From the IMG/VR virus record IMGVR_UViG_3300033182_000038, positions 1-53,560 of that record: 53,560 nucleotides of DNA; one strand, 5' to 3'. Numbering within the stretch: the first letter of the stretch is position 1; every line of letters begins with the position of its first letter. A program made the translations under genes and the position numbers. The stretch comes from a virus. Below the pieces are notes generated by a model. It saw only the letters and a program-made list of their open reading frames with translations. It was not told where the DNA came from and did no database searches. Below, one piece after another: positions 40,701 to 49,960 of this stretch.

Positions 40701-43700
40701 AACGCGATTCTCACCGTCATCGAACTGGCGTTTATCAACACCGACTCTAACAACGCCAAGACCCTGTCTACCTTCGGGTACTCAGTACGCGAGCGTGCTG
40801 AAGCCTTTATGAACAACACCACGTTTACAGGTGCGCAGTGGGAAATCATTGACGACGCTTTTGTAGGCGAGGTCAATGCGTTCGGCAAGATTGAGGGTGC
40901 GTACAAGTCTGGTGCTAACAAGGGTCAGGCCAAAGCGTGGATGAACTTCGCTGCACAGCGCGGGTTACTAGATTCCATCAAGGCCACCATTACCAATCCG
41001 CCTAAGTGGTACACCGATACTCTGGCTGCAACCAAAGGTGAACGTATTGGTACGACTGAGCAGGAAGCTGCTAAGGAAACCTTAACCTCAGCAGAGCAGA
41101 AGAACGCAGCTAAGCTGGCTGCGGAGTCTATTGCTGACCGCATCAAACGCATTGCCACTGGTGTGGATGTTATCCGCAACAAGGCAAACAGTAAGTTCGT
41201 CAAAGCTATCGAGGCTCTGTACGAAACCGCTGACAAGAACTACATGACTGACCGAGGTAAGATCGGTGAGTACTTCGACAAGGACGGTAAGCTGCGTCTA
41301 CGCAAGCGCGTGGACACTGGCACATTTACCCCTGTCAATAAAGAACTGACTGCTGAGCAGCTTAAGCAGCTTGAAGCCGATGAGCGTGCTGCAATGCAGG
41401 CTCGCAAGGACGCTGAGAAAGCTGAAGCTGAGGCAGAAGCTGAGGCAGTTAAACGCCTCAAGCGTGGTCAGAAAGAAACCGTTGTCCAAGAGGACACGTT
41501 CGACGACACCGTTTACGACGACGAGTACCAAGACATTATCGACTCGTTTGATAACTCGACTGACTCTAACGAGGGTATGTTCTACCGTGATGATGGATCA
41601 GTCATCAACACCACTGTTGGTATTGGTAAAGTCAAGCTGTTGGCTAAACAGTTCCTCGCTAAGCTGAAAGTCAAACCTAATCTAACTGTCGTCCGCAACA
41701 TGGCTGAACTGGCTGCTAAGTACCCAGAACTTTACGCTCGTGCGGCTAAGTCTGTTAAGAACTTTGAAGCAATGGCGGGTCGTGCTGTCGGCTTCTCTGT
41801 AGGCGATCAGGTGATTGTGTTCGCTGACCGTGTACGCACCGAAGATCAGCTTAAGTTTGTACTGGCTCACGAAGCACTAGGCCACTTCGGTCTGAAGTCT
41901 ATCCTGTCTCCGGCGCAGTTGAAGGCTGTCCTCAACGACATCTACAACAGCGATCCGTTTGTCCGTGCGCGTGTTGACCGCATGATGGCTACGGAAGGCA
42001 TGAGTCAGATGGAGGCTACCGAAGAAGTGCTAGCTGACATGGCTGGTGCTATCGACGCATCTACCATCGTGAAGATTTGGAACTTCATTAAGTCTGCTTT
42101 GAACAAGCTCGGCATGAAGTTCGGTGATGAGATGGCCCGCTACTGGGTAGGTCAAGCTCGTAGAAACATACGCACAGGTCATGGCGTTGTCAGTGCGCAG
42201 GTACTTGCGCGTAACCTTGACCGCCTAGCTAAGGAAACTAAATTCGGTCGCTTCTCACTGGAGCAAGACTCGGCTCGCCTAGCTAGTTCAGCGTTCGCCG
42301 CTAACGCGTTCAACAACAACTCGTTCGGTGTTCGTGGGTTCAAAGCCTTCTTCGAGCGCATTGCTGACGCTGACTTCACCTCTATTAGAGGCGGCATCAA
42401 TGACGTGGTATCTGCACTTTCTGAAACTGTCCAGACTCTGGATAACATGGCGACCCGAAGCGAGGGTCTTCAGAAGGTGTTTGAAATCTTCCAGAAGCAA
42501 GCGGCTCGTACTAAACGCTTCCTAACTAAGTACGAAGGTTTGACCACGTTCTCGCACACACCTAGCTGGACTGGTGGCCCAACTCAGGAAGAACTCCAGC
42601 AAGCTGGTGAACTCCTAGCCTACGCAGCACTGCTCAAGCGTGGTCAGTTGACCGACAAGATGATGAAGGACATGGGCGACCTGTTCACAATCGATCAGTA
42701 CGGCAACCCGCAACCTAACCCTGCCGTTGTGCAGCGCGTTATGGACGCAGGTAAAGTAAACCGTCAGGAGTTTGAAAAGGGCTTTACTGTTACTAACTCA
42801 TTGGGTGAGGAGATTCAGTACAAACCTGAGTTCGAGATCACTGACCGTATCTGGAAGGTGTTTGAGGAGCAGCGTAACGCTGTGAACCAATCGGCTCTTG
42901 ACGTACTGGAGGCTAACTTCTATGCCGCACACGAGCGTAAGCAGGCTGCGGTCGAAGGCTTCAAGGACTTTACCGGCACTGGTGGTGCGTTCACCGATGT
43001 AGATATTCAGGTACTCCAGCGAATCCTCAAAGAGTACGGCGACCTGTACACTGAAAACTCTGTCGACCAAGGCGGAAGCATCAAGATGAATCCGGAGTCT
43101 ATGAAAAAGGCTAACCGATTCCTTGCGGCTATCAACCGTGCTTTGTGGAACAAAGAGAAAGTCAAAGACTGGCAAGGCGGCACTGATACTGCGGCTGAGT
43201 TCCAAGACGAAAAGTACAAGGACATCATCAGCGCATTAGAGCGTTTGAATGGTATAGGTCTATCTGAAAATAAAGCGTATGAGGTTACTAACACCATCGC
43301 TAACATGTTCATGATGGACTCGCAGATTCAATCTGCACAGTTCTACGCCAAGCGTACCATCATGGGTGCATACGTTCCGTTCGTACGCCGTGGTAAGTAC
43401 CAAGTGGTGATGAAGGCATACGACAAAGACGGTAAGGCAGTCCGCTTGAACGGCGCATACCAGAGTTCAATGCCTTACTTCCAAGATGATTCTCGCTCCG
43501 GTGCGGACAGTCTAGTTTCAGAACTAGATGAGGCGTTCGGTGGAGACCGTGAGTTCGTGGTACTCAACTCTGACAATGAGGAGGTAACTGTAACCTTCCG
43601 TGCAGAGCGTTCGCGTACATTAGAAACCGCTCAAGTATCTAACAGCGTCGACTTCAACGAGTTCATCAACACAGTCAACCGCCTGAAGATCAGCATTACC

Positions 43701-45782
43701 CCGCAGGAACGCCACACAATCGTGGAAAACCTGACCAACATTAACTCTCGTGCTCGTAAGAACCTTGAGCGTAGTGGCTCTCCGGGCTGGGATAAGGATG
43801 TAATCCGTGCTACTTCTGAGTTCCTTGAGACTCAAGGTCACGTTGCAGGTAAAGCGTTCTACCGCCACAAGCTGAACGACATCATGGTCGACAAGAACTT
43901 GTGGCGCGGTAATCCAGAGAAACTACGCCGCTTGAAGAAGGCATACGAAGACGCTAAGAAGGGCGGCAACGAAGCACAGATCAAACAGGCTAAGACCGAG
44001 TACGACCGTTACGCATATATGTATATGCACATGGCGGACGCAGGTCAGGGTAAGACTGTTGAAATCAACGGTAAGAAAGAACCTACGTTGGGACGCGGCA
44101 ATGTGTACCTCGATCAGGCTAACCGTTTGCTCGATTGGTACTCTGACTCAGGCAACATCGTCGACAGTACTGAAGACTTGCTCTCCAGTGGTATCGGCTC
44201 GAAGCTGAAGATGTGGGCAGTGGTCATGCAGTTGGGTGGTTCAGTAGCCACGGCTGCTATCAACCTTGTGTCGTTGGTAACACACACCATCCCATACCTC
44301 TCGACCTATAACCCTAAGCGTGGTTTCGGTGGCGGCTTCGGTGCTTCTAAGACTGCGGCTAACGTATATCGTGCGGCGGCTAACCTTAAGAATCCTAAGC
44401 TGTCAGATGTTAAGCACCTCGATGAAGTCGTTGCTAGTAAAGAACTCCAACAGAAGTATGGTCTATCGCAAGCGGAAGCGCAGTTCCTGCGTGACGCCAC
44501 GGCTGAGGGTGTACTTCAGGCGGCACAGTTCAACGCCCTAGTAGGTACGGCACGCGGCGGCGTCCGTAATAACAACACCGCAGGATTTATCCAAGCGTGG
44601 ATGAGCATGTTCTCATACACCGAGCAAATGAACCGTCGCGTAACGGCACTGGCTGCGTACCGTATGGAGCGTGAGCGTTCACTGGCGGCAGGATTGTCCG
44701 AGCAGGCGGCACTGGAGCGTGCTGCTGAAGAAGCATACAAGGCTGTGAACAAATCGCAGGGTGAGTACGCTATGTACAACCGCCCAGAGATGGCTCGCGG
44801 TAACGTACTCCAATACATCTTTATGTATAAGCAGTTCGTAATCATCAGCGTCCAGTTGATGAAGGGTCTGAGTCCGAAGGGCCGCGTGATGTTCCTCGGT
44901 ATGCTTTTCCTGATGTCAGGTATGAAGGGTATCCCGTTCGCTGACGACATCATGGACTTGATCGATACGCTTGCTCAGATGTTCGGCATCAAGATGGGTA
45001 GCTTCGAGAAAGAAATTGCAGGGTTCGTTGACGAGATCGCACCGGGCATGTCACCGGTTGTCATGCGTGGTCTGATGGATAGATACACTGGTATGACAGT
45101 GTCCACGCGCCTCGGTTTCGGTGACTTGATTCCTCTGTCTGGTGCGTTCAGAGCGGGTGCTGACCCTGCTCGTGAGTTGGAAAACTTTGCAGGCCCAGTA
45201 TGGTCAGGCATGGCAGGACTGGTAGGTTTGGGTACTCAGCTTGGTCGTTATGGCGCAGAAGCTATCGGCTTGCGTGAGGATGTCACATCGCTCAGTTCAA
45301 TCATGCGTAACCAACCTATCGCGGCAGTCCGTAATATGGCAGATGGCCTGACCTACTTGAACGACGGTTCGATCACCAATGCTCAGGGTAAGTTAGTATC
45401 ACCTGAGGTTTCAAACGTAGTGGCACTTGGTCGTATGTTCGGCTTCTACCCTGCGGTAGCTACGAGAGATAACGACGTAGTTCGTATGAGTAAGTTTGCA
45501 GGAGATCACGCCAACGCAATTCGTAAGGAGTTCACTGATGCCTACGTTAAGGCGGCGGTATCGAACGACAGCGAAGAAATGATGCGGGTTAAGATGCTCG
45601 TGAAAGAGTGGAACATGGACAACCGTGGTACTCCATACGAGTACAGAACTTGGTTCCAGACTGCTCCGAGAGCGGCGCGTGAAGCTAAGAAGCCAACCCT
45701 TCTCCGCTATAAGAAGTCGGCCCCTACCAGTATGCGTAAGGAGATCGACGACTTAATGCGGATATACGGTGTGGAATACTGA
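37752..45782 (+). CDS. Giant internal virion (ejection) protein with zincin-like motif, 2676 aa
   Basis: One uninterrupted frame. The N-terminal part has Gly/Ala-rich, membrane-like stretches (for example VALAGFFAGTTQTGSPLVGG). A long Gln/Ala/Glu-rich, coiled-coil linker spans about 560-900. Around 1369-1384 the motif LAHEALGHFGLKSIL (H1373, E1374, H1378) matches zincin-type peptidases of phage polyvalent proteins. The last 650 residues look like the LPD38/PLxRFG-type end of such proteins. It probably opens the cell wall or forms the DNA conduit on entry. A separate gene is nested at residues 815-898. Confidence 0.85.
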   Translation: MAKAGLSFANPMLGAMDVNIPSTPMEIMEANKDFGLQSLGPTMADAAVYGRALTENARFTLPDMDSPQAPQGPQVKYSPSTKKMFVNGALFDVENATAALESEQYLGTEPKAAPTDVANDWMTLSPQDYGAYIKTIKDPSIGRLMSKNWDIGVSNLKLLGGRGLQFLGFEETGQGIVDRAAKELEYNEPYQREFTNIDSVEGGVDWFVANLMQQGPNLLESIAVALAGFFAGTTQTGSPLVGGGTALAALAGKAEFKRQVLAAARKRMAGEALNQAEKRVLQSAAAMSAVAANSYAMGVSDIYGELRDTGSDAGDVSSRLTALLGGIPYAALESIPEFMIGKRLLGGKMIGGAKGGALRRGMTGLGVAGTAEGLTEAGQEGLLMGAGAIENQYDYSDEALNRLVNSFAAGFAVGGPMGGVANLRKGKESNLLDSGSGPKLSDSREVGPYTGPREGELLGPEMPPAAPTPPLLSAPVPDVAVGEQPNYVVGPDGTTRPATALDTPVTINAPTVPGQAAGQQGVLNVFGGQPMTAEELATRLNPQLAVSEQLSGEPAQQEVVGPQQPSPQMELPLDFQGANVQSQVAQTQAQGQPINAMQAAMLAATEKRAQAAEKAAQEAEAARARAEQERQAEREKSQLLERQYREMELSMAEQDRREAAARPLVQQQELPTVPAQPTPPKQLDLFRGQVKLPRMSKAQQAAQRKALRQQERDAQAAQTAAEQAALPLSARVTPAEAYREAGQLPLFTQRGEPSVAALRSAAPTTPVAAPVVEEGATQAPPTGRQVNALTAAVARAEAAAKAAEEATKKAEEAANAVQERSTAQVDVREQPQAGTEVRGRDTTEQPVTTAKGQTLRRGKAPQGAGTVRQEEAAATVREAGDRQDNVRTDQEKVDQQVDTGFATPVEAWEEMVDVLPNGRPVVEFDNLPDAAKAEWEAIYKRGEVNGYAAENLMSKYEDDMNAVDRLHQAIATAESTSDMNEFENAILTVIELAFINTDSNNAKTLSTFGYSVRERAEAFMNNTTFTGAQWEIIDDAFVGEVNAFGKIEGAYKSGANKGQAKAWMNFAAQRGLLDSIKATITNPPKWYTDTLAATKGERIGTTEQEAAKETLTSAEQKNAAKLAAESIADRIKRIATGVDVIRNKANSKFVKAIEALYETADKNYMTDRGKIGEYFDKDGKLRLRKRVDTGTFTPVNKELTAEQLKQLEADERAAMQARKDAEKAEAEAEAEAVKRLKRGQKETVVQEDTFDDTVYDDEYQDIIDSFDNSTDSNEGMFYRDDGSVINTTVGIGKVKLLAKQFLAKLKVKPNLTVVRNMAELAAKYPELYARAAKSVKNFEAMAGRAVGFSVGDQVIVFADRVRTEDQLKFVLAHEALGHFGLKSILSPAQLKAVLNDIYNSDPFVRARVDRMMATEGMSQMEATEEVLADMAGAIDASTIVKIWNFIKSALNKLGMKFGDEMARYWVGQARRNIRTGHGVVSAQVLARNLDRLAKETKFGRFSLEQDSARLASSAFAANAFNNNSFGVRGFKAFFERIADADFTSIRGGINDVVSALSETVQTLDNMATRSEGLQKVFEIFQKQAARTKRFLTKYEGLTTFSHTPSWTGGPTQEELQQAGELLAYAALLKRGQLTDKMMKDMGDLFTIDQYGNPQPNPAVVQRVMDAGKVNRQEFEKGFTVTNSLGEEIQYKPEFEITDRIWKVFEEQRNAVNQSALDVLEANFYAAHERKQAAVEGFKDFTGTGGAFTDVDIQVLQRILKEYGDLYTENSVDQGGSIKMNPESMKKANRFLAAINRALWNKEKVKDWQGGTDTAAEFQDEKYKDIISALERLNGIGLSENKAYEVTNTIANMFMMDSQIQSAQFYAKRTIMGAYVPFVRRGKYQVVMKAYDKDGKAVRLNGAYQSSMPYFQDDSRSGADSLVSELDEAFGGDREFVVLNSDNEEVTVTFRAERSRTLETAQVSNSVDFNEFINTVNRLKISITPQERHTIVENLTNINSRARKNLERSGSPGWDKDVIRATSEFLETQGHVAGKAFYRHKLNDIMVDKNLWRGNPEKLRRLKKAYEDAKKGGNEAQIKQAKTEYDRYAYMYMHMADAGQGKTVEINGKKEPTLGRGNVYLDQANRLLDWYSDSGNIVDSTEDLLSSGIGSKLKMWAVVMQLGGSVATAAINLVSLVTHTIPYLSTYNPKRGFGGGFGASKTAANVYRAAANLKNPKLSDVKHLDEVVASKELQQKYGLSQAEAQFLRDATAEGVLQAAQFNALVGTARGGVRNNNTAGFIQAWMSMFSYTEQMNRRVTALAAYRMERERSLAAGLSEQAALERAAEEAYKAVNKSQGEYAMYNRPEMARGNVLQYIFMYKQFVIISVQLMKGLSPKGRVMFLGMLFLMSGMKGIPFADDIMDLIDTLAQMFGIKMGSFEKEIAGFVDEIAPGMSPVVMRGLMDRYTGMTVSTRLGFGDLIPLSGAFRAGADPARELENFAGPVWSGMAGLVGLGTQLGRYGAEAIGLREDVTSLSSIMRNQPIAAVRNMADGLTYLNDGSITNAQGKLVSPEVSNVVALGRMFGFYPAVATRDNDVVRMSKFAGDHANAIRKEFTDAYVKAAVSNDSEEMMRVKMLVKEWNMDNRGTPYEYRTWFQTAPRAAREAKKPTLLRYKKSAPTSMRKEIDDLMRIYGVEY
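40195..40443 (+). CDS. Nested small basic protein in another frame of the giant gene, 82 aa
   Basis: GAGGAGG lies seven bases before an ATG that opens MPFKSEAQRKWMYANNPKLA, a start shared by a family of small phage proteins of the MPFKSxAQxxWMYA type. The frame continues RKFEAETPQN, is very basic (AKRRRERELYAKRKRQR) and ends after QIRKKSISK. It is the +1 frame relative to the giant gene, where the same DNA encodes a low-complexity linker. Codons favour AAG and GC-ending triplets. All these points suggest a real overprinted or embedded gene. Confidence 0.7.
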   Translation: MPFKSEAQRKWMYANNPKLARKFEAETPQNSQLPQRKAKPSGEAKRRRERELYAKRKRQRPFGKLVTDKITYGQIRKKSISK

Positions 45783-48629
45783 TTACTTCACCGCCTGCAT
45801 TTGACCGAAGGTTAGTTCATCAGCGTTGACATCGGCGGTCTCAAGTACGCCGAGCAATTCAGGATGGCTTAGGTTGAACCCGACCACATAGGTCTGAGAT
45901 AAGCGCACTGGAGTATTCTTGCCCAGTGAGGCTTTCTCGGACTTAGGTGTGGCGTTCACATTCTCTGCAATAAGTTCATCTTTGAATGACTTGTAGTCAG
46001 CTCCACGGGTAGACAGCCACTTACGGAAGTGGGTGCGGTCAAACAACATAGTGCCTTTGTCGAATGGGTCAGCCGGTGACTTACGGAATACCTCAATCCT
46101 GATGCGAATGTCAGACTTCGGAATACGCGAGTAGTCTGGTTGCGGCTCTTGCCCTGCTGTGTGCATGATCGTAACGGTGGAGCCTGCACAGTCAGCCATA
46201 TACTCGGCAACCAGCGTGCTCCAAGTCTGCTTGTTCTCCTGCACAGTCCGGCGGATAGCACCGATCTGGGATAGAACCCACTCAACACCTAACTCGTAGT
46301 TGAACTTAATCAATCCCCACTGGTGTGCCAGTCGTAGTGACAAGTCTGCAAGCATGATAGCCTGCTCCCAGTAGCGTTCCTGACCAGTGAAGTTGCACTT
46401 GTACCGTTGCTTGAATGACTCAGCCGCCTCGACAATCGTAGCCTGTATCCCTTCCTCGCCCAGTTCCATCAGCTTGCGTATGAATACTTTACCTGCATGA
46501 CCGTAGTGCGTATGCAGTGCGTCGTAAATCATCTTGCCTGCGGTGGTATCCTTAGCGAACAGCGGGTTAGATGGGACAGTAACTTCGAGTAGACGCGCCA
46601 TCTGTGCGTCAGTGTCCAGACCACTGGCGATCAACTTACTTGCCAGAGATTTGTTGGTAGATACTATGACAGGCGTTGCCCAAGTCTTCGCGTCGCGCTC
46701 CTCAGCATTGCGGTTGAGTCGTGCCTTGTCCCTGCCCTGAGATACCCAGTAGCAGAAGTCACCCACTTCCTTATCGTTCATCATGGTGACTTCGTCGATG
46801 GTCAGTGGCAGGTGGGCATAGACACCAAGACGTGAGAACAAACTGTTCTGTGTGTACTTAGCCGCGAAGTGTAGCTTGTCGGGGTTGCCGTAGATGGACT
46901 GTACCCAGTACTGAGCCAGTGTCTTACCACCACCAGTAGCGCCGTACAGAGATACGGTCAGACCCTTGAGACCTGTAAAGTTGTATAGAGGTGCTGATAG
47001 TCCGACGCCCAAGGTGAACATTAGGTAGCGCAGGTCAGCCTTCTCTAGGATGCGGGTCATGTCAGTCCACGCTTTAGCGTCACCCTTAGTGGCGAACATC
47101 TCGCGGCCCTGTCGCTGTACGCCAGAGGATAAGTTGATCTGCTCCTCGGTTACGGAACCATCAGAGGATTTCTTAAAGATGTGGTCGCCGAGTACAAACG
47201 CCGTGTTCTTCTCTTTCCAACCCATAGTCGAGTACAGGTTAGTCATTGCACGGATTTGTCTCAGTTCATCCATGTATGATCTGAGCATGAGTTGAAAGTA
47301 CTCCGTCTGTTTCTTGCCGTTTAACACAATGCCTTGGTCAGCAATCGCGGTAGCGAACTCACGGTTGCCATCGGTCAGATATGCCTGCCGCAGTACCAAG
47401 TCCTGCCATCCCATATGTAGGCGATTCCAGTGGTAGCGTACAGTTTCATACCCGAGGGATTCATCCATACCATACCCGACTGGGTACACGTCGAACTTAC
47501 ATACGTCGATGTCCGTCTCGTCAATGGTCATCTTGATGCCATCAGCAGTGCGCTTGAAGGGGCGTGGCATAGGAACCATGTGTGCCGTTTTGTCTTTGAC
47601 TTCTTCCGGCGGAGCGATCTCTTGGTATTGTGTGCCTAGTCTGACAGGGGAGCCGATCTTGTCTTTGAACTTACAGCCCCGGCAGCCTGAAGGATTATCA
47701 TCCCCAAACTTCTTACACGTTGTTGGGCCTGTCGCGTCCCGCTGCCAGTGGGCAAGTTTAGAAAGCGTGGCTTTCTCGGAGTAGGTTGGATGCCCTTGAC
47801 TCCACAGGATTGCGGTAGCTTCAGGGTCAATACAGTGTGCGGCTACGCCGATCATGTCGTACCACAGTGGCTCGTCAACCTTGTCAGGGTTCTCCAGTGC
47901 GGTCTTGATCTGTTGGCATTTGTTAGCAACCACAGCGCCGATGGCAGGAGGGAACTCCTGCTTGACTGCGAGATTTCCTAGCAACGTATTCTCACGAGGA
48001 CGATCTACTAGGCTCACGGGTTGAGCCTGCATGTATGCAGAGAGCGCATGAGCTAGTTGAGCTGAGCTGACAGGCTCAGCATCCACCAACAACTTCACCT
48101 CGTTGCCGTTCTTAGGGTTGTGTGTTCCGACTGGGCGTAGGATTCTAGCGATGTCACCTGTAACAACAGGGTCAGCTTCAAAGCCTCGGTCGACGAACGC
48201 CATCTTCATAGCGTTAGCCAGTGGTCGCCATGCGTCTGGTTCCAGTTCTTCTTCTAGTACCCAGTAAACATGTAGACCGTTGCCAGATGATACGATCATC
48301 GGCTTAGGTAATTTCATATCGGCGATAAACTTGCCGAGTTCAGTTAGCCCTACCTTCCAATCCGCATACGGTTTCGTATCGCCACAGTCCACGTCGATGG
48401 CAACTAGCTTGGTTGCTCGGACGTTGTCCTGCTTACGGTTCCCCCTTTCGCGGAACGAGGAGATTGCAAAGTAAGTATTATTATTGGCTTGGTCTAACTT
48501 TACACAAGCCTTTGCAAGTTCTTCTACGGTATTGAAATAGCCCTGCTGACGATGCTCGCCGTTGATTACAGTGACTACATAAACACCAGTCGGTGGAAGA
48601 ACTCGCTGAAGAAATTTCAGCGTGTCCAT
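45783..48629 (-). CDS. Primase-helicase fusion (AEP-type primase with DUF927-like helicase)
   Basis: 948 residues. The N-terminal part carries AIDVDCG (D79, D81) and SSGNGLHVYW (H120), the metal and nucleotide sites of archaeo-eukaryotic-type primases. A Cys cluster with CRGC near 310-325 may bind zinc. The C-terminal part has Walker A YGATGGGKT near 560-570 and LTIDEVTM near 605-615, typical of DUF927/SF3-like helicases. It would prime and unwind DNA for the family A polymerase. Its stop abuts the giant gene's stop with no spacer. AAGGGGCACA precedes the start. Confidence 0.9.
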   Translation of the reverse strand: MDTLKFLQRVLPPTGVYVVTVINGEHRQQGYFNTVEELAKACVKLDQANNNTYFAISSFRERGNRKQDNVRATKLVAIDVDCGDTKPYADWKVGLTELGKFIADMKLPKPMIVSSGNGLHVYWVLEEELEPDAWRPLANAMKMAFVDRGFEADPVVTGDIARILRPVGTHNPKNGNEVKLLVDAEPVSSAQLAHALSAYMQAQPVSLVDRPRENTLLGNLAVKQEFPPAIGAVVANKCQQIKTALENPDKVDEPLWYDMIGVAAHCIDPEATAILWSQGHPTYSEKATLSKLAHWQRDATGPTTCKKFGDDNPSGCRGCKFKDKIGSPVRLGTQYQEIAPPEEVKDKTAHMVPMPRPFKRTADGIKMTIDETDIDVCKFDVYPVGYGMDESLGYETVRYHWNRLHMGWQDLVLRQAYLTDGNREFATAIADQGIVLNGKKQTEYFQLMLRSYMDELRQIRAMTNLYSTMGWKEKNTAFVLGDHIFKKSSDGSVTEEQINLSSGVQRQGREMFATKGDAKAWTDMTRILEKADLRYLMFTLGVGLSAPLYNFTGLKGLTVSLYGATGGGKTLAQYWVQSIYGNPDKLHFAAKYTQNSLFSRLGVYAHLPLTIDEVTMMNDKEVGDFCYWVSQGRDKARLNRNAEERDAKTWATPVIVSTNKSLASKLIASGLDTDAQMARLLEVTVPSNPLFAKDTTAGKMIYDALHTHYGHAGKVFIRKLMELGEEGIQATIVEAAESFKQRYKCNFTGQERYWEQAIMLADLSLRLAHQWGLIKFNYELGVEWVLSQIGAIRRTVQENKQTWSTLVAEYMADCAGSTVTIMHTAGQEPQPDYSRIPKSDIRIRIEVFRKSPADPFDKGTMLFDRTHFRKWLSTRGADYKSFKDELIAENVNATPKSEKASLGKNTPVRLSQTYVVGFNLSHPELLGVLETADVNADELTFGQMQAVK

Positions 48630-48682
48630 TGTGCCCCTTCATCTCAGTGAGTGAGGGGGACTTTCGTCCCCCACCCTTCACC

Positions 48683-48973
48683 TTATTCTGGTTTATCTAA
48701 AATCGCAAGAAGCCGCTCAAGCCTTTGACTTTGGTCTAACGCAATCACTTCCGGCGTAGGCCAGTTGTGATCGGACATCACCATTAGTAGTTGCTTAAGT
48801 ACTTCACGCACCTTCTCGTCGTTGCTCTTACGGATGGGCTTCCCTTTGACCCACCCATAGTAGGTCATTCGGGAGACTCCTAGCAATTTCGCCATGTTAG
48901 CGGTAGTCAGGAGCATATGCTTCCGTAGAGCCTCGACCTTCGCAAAGTCGAGCGGAGGCATATTAGGCATCAT
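48683..48973 (-). CDS. HTH (XRE/Cro-like) DNA-binding protein
   Basis: 96 residues. TTANMAKLLGVSRMTYYGWV is a clear helix-turn-helix with typical XRE spacing. The remainder is helical. It is coupled to the candidate SSB gene by an 11-base overlap. It may regulate the early region; the inverted repeats at 9189 and 9495 are candidate operators, but that is inference. Confidence 0.82.
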   Translation of the reverse strand: MMPNMPPLDFAKVEALRKHMLLTTANMAKLLGVSRMTYYGWVKGKPIRKSNDEKVREVLKQLLMVMSDHNWPTPEVIALDQSQRLERLLAILDKPE

Positions 48974-49943
48974 CAGCGTTCACCTCACCAACGAGAGCGG
49001 CGATTTCATCCGCCAGACTGGCAGTAGCCGCGTCTGCAACAGGAGCCGCCTTCGGTTCCTCTGCAATCTTAGCCTTAGCCGGAGCAGGCTCAGCCGCCTT
49101 TTTAGCACCGAAGCCACGCTTAGGTGCTTCCGGCTCACCGCCGTTCATCTCAACCGCTTCAGCAGGTGCGGCAGGGGCAGGAGCCGCTTCCACAGGAGCA
49201 GGTTTAGGGATGGCAACAGGAGCCGGAGCGGTGACTGCTACTTCACCAGTGATCTGCTTAACGTGCTCAGTACCGAACAACTTATCCACAGATGCTTGCG
49301 TTGCCTCATCAATGAAGCCACCGAATCCGAACTTCAGCTTCGGGAAGGAAGCGTCAGTGTCGAAAGTGATGCGAGTCTTAACGATCTCAGCAGGGATGCC
49401 ACGCATGGACAGTTCTTTCTGGTAGGAGTTCAGACCTTTCAGTGCCGCAGGAGTTACTTGCAACAAGTACACTGGGCCTTCAGGGTCATCAGCAGACACG
49501 ATAGCCAAACGCTTCTGGTCAGCACATGCTTTGATCTGCTGTCCTTGTGGAGTTACTTTAGAACCCCATGCGTTTTGAGGGCATGACGCACACAAATCGT
49601 TTTGTGGTTGCGTGCTATCAGGGTGTGGCCCAACACCATCAAGCGAGAAACAATCAGGTGCGGCAGGCTCACTGTCCGGAGTCCATGCCTTTGCGTACCA
49701 AGTCTTTGACAGACGTGGGTTAGCGCCGACGATTACAACGTCGAGGGCAGTGGTATCCAGTACGGTTTCATTACCGTCCTCAACGATACGGAAGCGTGAA
49801 CCCTTGATCGAAATACGCGGGAAGCCATCGCCACCAGTACCACTGATGCCACCCATCAAAGACTGAGATAGTACAGAAGGCTGTGCCATCTTCGCCATTA
49901 GGTGTGCAGGGACTTGTACATTGGAAGGAATCAAATTACTCAT
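48963..49943 (-). CDS. Candidate single-stranded DNA-binding protein
   Basis: 326 residues from the ATG at 49943, which is six bases from AGGAG. The N-terminal part is strand-rich with a Cys cluster (NDLCASCPQNAWG, KACADQKR) that may bind zinc. Then comes a long Ala/Pro-rich linker and an acidic end VGEVNADDA, the layout of many SSB proteins whose acid tip recruits partners. It sits between the 134-residue protein and the HTH gene in the replication cluster. Family match is not certain. Confidence 0.62.
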   Translation of the reverse strand: MSNLIPSNVQVPAHLMAKMAQPSVLSQSLMGGISGTGGDGFPRISIKGSRFRIVEDGNETVLDTTALDVVIVGANPRLSKTWYAKAWTPDSEPAAPDCFSLDGVGPHPDSTQPQNDLCASCPQNAWGSKVTPQGQQIKACADQKRLAIVSADDPEGPVYLLQVTPAALKGLNSYQKELSMRGIPAEIVKTRITFDTDASFPKLKFGFGGFIDEATQASVDKLFGTEHVKQITGEVAVTAPAPVAIPKPAPVEAAPAPAAPAEAVEMNGGEPEAPKRGFGAKKAAEPAPAKAKIAEEPKAAPVADAATASLADEIAALVGEVNADDA

Positions 49944-49960
49944 GGTCATCTCCTAGAGAG

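Noticed and set aside
48894-49586. 230-codon plus-strand frame opposite the candidate SSB
   Set aside because: Arg/Ser/Phe-rich antisense of an Ala/Pro/Lys-rich gene, a typical shadow.
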